The notes below the pieces were generated by a model that worked only from the letters and a program-made list of their open reading frames with translations, did not search any database and had not been told where the DNA came from. The position numbers and the translations under genes are program-made. Positions 60,450 through 64,000 of a stretch of 64,000 nt of DNA are shown piece by piece. Each line of letters opens with the position of its first letter. Within the stretch, counting starts at the first letter, position 1. Source of the DNA: Adineta steineri (Eukaryota > Rotifera > Eurotatoria > Adinetida > Adinetidae); contig CAJNOI010000027.1 of the NCBI GenBank assembly GCA_905250115.1, positions 605,163-669,162 of the forward strand, written 5' to 3'.

Positions 60450-60946
60450 TGTCTGACGTTGATCCATCACAATTACCTGATTCATCTTCAACACCATTAA
60501 CACGTGATTTTATTGGTTTATGTATTGGTATTTTATCTGTTGTACTTGTTATACTTATTGTAGCTGTATGTAAATGGTCTCGTTGTCAATGTTTAAAACG
60601 AAATCAAGATCATGATGATCAATCTGAACGTTTATCATCAGTTATACAATCAAATGCATCGACATCTCGTACTTATTCACAGGATCATCTTAGTCAAAAT
60701 CAACGATTGTTATCTTGCAATCGTTCTGATGAAGTTAGTGGATATATTAATAATACAAGACATGATTTCCTATCACCTCCTCAACAAACTCATAATGGAC
60801 ATACTCGTAAGGATATTAAAGTACCACGTGTTACAATTACAACTTTACCAGTTCAACCTTCTCAACAACTTGTTCCTCGGCTTTCGACTAGTCCACAAGT
60901 ACCTAGCTCAACAATGCCACGTAATACCTATTCAATCAAACAATAA
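60450..60946 (+). CDS. Single-pass membrane protein, last exon (first exon uncertain)
   Basis: The frame runs from a strong acceptor (long T-run then TTTTTAG before 60450) to the stop at 60944-60946. It encodes a short ectodomain (SDVDPSQLPDSSSTP), one transmembrane helix (FIGLCIGILSVVLVILIVAV), a Cys/basic juxtamembrane segment (CKWSRCQCLKR) and a Ser/Pro/Gln-rich cytoplasmic tail of about 110 residues. Two starts are possible: the upstream exon 59796-59880, which joins in phase, or an in-frame ATG at 60410 that would read the T-run as a Phe-rich signal peptide (MIYFFIYFFFVFL). The splice version looks more natural. I do not recognise the family. Confidence 0.65.
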
Positions 60947-61634
60947 CTTTTAAGCATTCGATCACTTTTTATTTATTTTTTGTATCTTTTCAGTCCTTTA
61001 TCTTAAAAGAGATAATGGATTTTATATTTTATACGAAATGCTTTCTATTGTTCATAATTGCAATCGACTAAAGAAAAAGATTTTTATCAAACTTCTTAAT
61101 TTATTGTTGCTTAAAAAGCAAAAGAGAAATATGAATAACGACTCTTTCAGCATGATCAAGTTACAGAAGTAAAATTGAACTGTTACATATTAAAGATTGC
61201 TTTCAGAAACTAAAATTCAATTATGTTTTAAAATATCTTATTGATATAATAAACTTTGATAGTATCACTTTTATATATTCTTAAATATCGTTAATATAAC
61301 AGCAGAGAATAGAAAATATATTCTATCTATTTCAAATAGAGCAATATGAGAGAGGGCGCTTATATTTGTAAAGATAAGGTTTCTAAAAAGATGTCGAAAT
61401 ATTATAAATTATAATGGATACTGAAGTTGTTATTCTTTTATAGACAAGAGATATTAACGAATTCATGTTCTATATAGATAATTGATTAAATTTTTTTAAT
61501 TTAATATTTAGTGGTTATCTTATATAACAAATCGAACAAGTTTGAATTTTTACTATTATTTTGACTCTCTACACAGAATGAATCATCAAATCTAACAAGA
61601 AATCATTAGTTATTTTCTTTTTTTTTGTAGAATC
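60947..61634. other. Intergenic region before the SDR gene
   Basis: AT-rich with nothing coding. It ends with a T-run and TTGTAG 4 nt before the SDR start codon, an acceptor-like leader. Confidence 0.5.
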
Positions 61635-62651
61635 ATGATCGAATTCTTAAATATTTTATTTCAAATATTTCTTTATGTTGGTATTATCGCAATAATTGCC
61701 TATTTTATATATCCTTTACATGATAATATTGAAAATTATTTTAAAAATAAAGTTGTTTGGATTACTGGTACGTGATACTAGAATAGAGAAAATCATTGTT
61801 TTTTTCTTTGTTCTATAGGTGCATCATCAGGTATTGGTCGTGAATTAGCAAAAGAATTAGCTCGTCTATCACCAACTACACGCATTGTTTTATCTGCGAG
61901 ACGTGAAGACGAACTGTATTCACTTGCGGCTGAACTTCATCTTGATCCCGATCATTGTCTTGTTTTACCACTTGATCTTGAAATACATGATGATGGTTTT
62001 GCAAGAAAAGTTGATCTTGTTCTTGATCGATTTAAACATATTGACGTTTTAATTAATAATGGTGGTGTATCACAACGAAGTTTAATTAAAGAAACTGTAT
62101 ACAAAGTTGATTCACGATTAATGAATATTAATTATTTAGGTACGATTACATTGAGTAAAGCTATTCTACAGGTACAGTAAAGAGAAAAACAAGCGTGTTT
62201 TTTTTTAATGTTTGTTGATTCTCAATTATTTTAGCATTTTATTGATCGTCAAAAAGGACATTACGTTGTCGTAACTTCAGCAACTGGTTATGCTGGTACA
62301 GCATTACGTTCATCATATGCTGCTTCTAAACATGCTTTACATGGTTTCTTTGATTCTCTTCGATTAGAACATGCTCGTGATAATATTGATGTAACAATGG
62401 TGTGCCCAGGATTTGTAAAAACAGATGTTTCGATAAATGCTTTTGAAGGTTCTGGAGCATTACATAAAAAAATGGATCCAAAAACTGAAAAAGGAACAGA
62501 TCCAACTGTATGTGCATATGATATACTTTGTGGTGTTGCTGCTAGAAAACATGAAATATATGTTGGTCATTTGGCATCTGTGGTAATTTATTTACAACGT
62601 TTTTGTCCAAAATTACTCTATCGAATTTTATTACGTACCGATTCATCTTAG
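61635..62651 (+). CDS. Short-chain dehydrogenase/reductase, DHRS7-like, membrane-anchored
   Basis: Three exons: 61635-61767, 61819-62171, 62235-62651; 903 nt, 300 aa, phases consistent. An N-terminal hydrophobic segment (about 4-26) should anchor it in the ER membrane. The Rossmann NAD(P)-binding motif is TGASSGIG (44-51), followed by the ARR motif typical of NADP-preferring enzymes. The catalytic set is Ser177, Tyr190 and Lys194 in SSYAASKHAL. The NNAG motif reads NNGG. The PGFVKTDVS segment and SKHALHGFFDSLR match DHRS7/DHRS7B-type retinoid/steroid SDRs. The substrate cannot be told from sequence. Confidence 0.92.
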
Positions 62652-63799
62652 AAAGAATGAAAAAGACAATGATATTATTGATCTGTGATTTATTTTATGT
62701 GTAGGATTTTCTTTTTTTTTTGTGATTAATATTAGACAAGATGGATTTAGTGATATAATGTTTCATAGATAAAATTATGTATCATAATTTATCAATGAAA
62801 TAAAAAGAAAAAATGATTTTGTAAACGATTAAATATAGATAGAATTCTGATGATTCTTTGATTGTTTTATTTCTTGGATTATCAATTAAATTTATATGAT
62901 GATGATTTATTTTTTGAAGGTTTTTGTGCTTCACAGTCACAATTTTTTCAGTAGTGCGAGCTGAAACATCCACGTGATAGTTAGACAACAAAATACTCGA
63001 ATTATCAATTTTCAAACTCGCATAGACTACTTGAGTTTTACATGTATAATAAGTTTAAAATCAAAATGTATTAAAATAAAGTCATTGCCAGAAAAATGTT
63101 GATCAATCCCTTACGCATGTATTCGTTTTTCTACCGTTCTTGTGTGGAATTTTGCTGACATGAAAATGTTACAGTTCATTGGTACTTGCTTTTTATTGGT
63201 TCTATATGATAATGCAAACAATATCATATATCAAAAACAGATTTTCTTATTCTAATTTAGTAAAGTAACTGTCATCATCGATATAACTTGGTAGATAAGA
63301 TCTAATTGAATAATCAATATGAATAATAAAAAAAAACTTTCTGCTAAATTATGATTAGTTTGATTTAGATCATCTATAACATCATAAATTATCTTTTTAC
63401 TTTTATTTATTCATATACTATCTACATATAACATACAATAAACCTTCGCTCAAGCAAAAAACTTATTGTTCAGCGTTCTAATGACTATATACAACCTTGC
63501 GCGCACGTCTGAATGACAAAAGAAAATAATGATAAGCTAATATACAATATTAAGAACAAAAGTTTTGTTTTGACGCAGACAAAATATAGAACAAAATGTA
63601 CAAGGTTAAGGACATGAGAAAAAAAAGAGAAATGAATCGGAAATAAACTATAAAAAGTTAATATGGAGGAGAAACAAGCATCACTAGTTCCTAATACATA
63701 GATATAGAACCGGATGAGTTGCCAACAGATCATTGCTTCAATCCATAACACTACGAAAATTATATAAGTTTACAATATATTTATATATATTATTAATAT
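62652..63799. other. Convergent intergenic region between the SDR gene and MAF1
   Basis: Both genes end here, so it contains two 3' UTRs. AT-rich; no gene, repeat or RNA recognised. Confidence 0.5.
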
Positions 63800-64000
63800 T
63801 TACCCATCAAATGCTAAATCATTATCTTGATCTATGTGTTCATTTTCATCGTCATCATCACCATTGTTTGTTGATGTTTTACAATCAGCACGACATGTAA
63901 GAAAAAGTATTCGACGAAGTTTTCGATTATAAAAGAAAAAGTTAAATGACCAAATAATTCCACTTTCAGAAAATGGATCGGAAGTTCCATCAGGACGATA
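63800..64000 (-). CDS. MAF1: MAF1 homologue, C-terminal part (partial)
   Basis: An open frame enters from the right edge on the - strand and ends at TAA (complement 63800-63802), 66 residues. It contains [18 protein letters not shown] and [12 protein letters not shown], matching the conserved C-terminal box of MAF1, then an acidic Asp/Glu tail as in animal MAF1. MAF1 represses RNA polymerase III under TOR control. The end could instead be a splice donor (GG|GTAAAT), but the acidic tail suggests the true C-terminus. Confidence 0.85.
   Translation of the reverse strand, partial: YRPDGTSDPFSESGIIWSFNFFFYNRKLRRILFLTCRADCKTSTNNGDDDDENEHIDQDNDLAFDG

Overview
The window looks like metazoan nuclear DNA, most probably from a rotifer of the bdelloid kind. 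It is very AT-rich. Genes are split by many short introns (mostly about 50-120 nt, GT...AG), with a few long introns. Protein families are animal (BMAL/Cycle, Di-Ras, MRP-type ABCC, NDUFS6, VPS26, N4BP2), and there is a cellular RNA-silencing RNA-dependent RNA polymerase, a family known to be expanded in bdelloids. The species call is inference. I built exon models by hand. For every multi-exon model whose full extent lies in the window the splice phases agree and the summed coding length is a multiple of three, except that the first exon of the 60.4 kb membrane protein is uncertain.

Layout. 1-304 (-): start of a type II membrane protein, possibly DUF288/STELLO-like, running off the left edge. 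305-4842: non-coding, with a long foldback hairpin at 2191-2466. 4843-11314 (-): 14-exon RdRP (1658 aa) with a foldback transposable element in one intron. 12560-16318 (-): 20-exon DDX43-like KH/DEAD-box helicase (890 aa). 17401-20498 (-): Asn/Gln-rich protein with three KH-like modules (797 aa). These three consecutive, co-oriented genes are all RNA-silencing or RNA-binding types. 21383-21864 (-): PLAC8 family. 23826-27110 (+): BMAL/Cycle clock factor. 27875-34103 (+): N4BP2-like P-loop/CUE/Smr protein. 35314-36319 (+): UBE2K. 37134-44611 (+): MRP1-like ABC transporter with two equal-length alternative exons. 45541-46581 (+): unrecognised multi-pass membrane protein. 47719-55343 (+): Di-Ras GTPase with two alternative first exons and altered G-box residues. 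56875-57550 and 57685-59278 (+): NDUFS6 and VPS26, only 134 nt apart. 60450-60946 (+): last exon of a single-pass membrane protein. 61635-62651 (+): DHRS7-like SDR. 63800-64000 (-): C-terminal end of MAF1, running off the right edge.

Functional reading. The right two thirds is a row of unrelated housekeeping and signalling genes. The left third is the accessory-looking part: an RNA-silencing-type trio close to a long hairpin and carrying a TE insertion. Several genes have an AG splice acceptor within about 25 nt upstream of the start codon, as expected where spliced-leader trans-splicing operates. The most notable structural find is the pair of homologous 311-nt exons in the ABC transporter, whose phases make them mutually exclusive.
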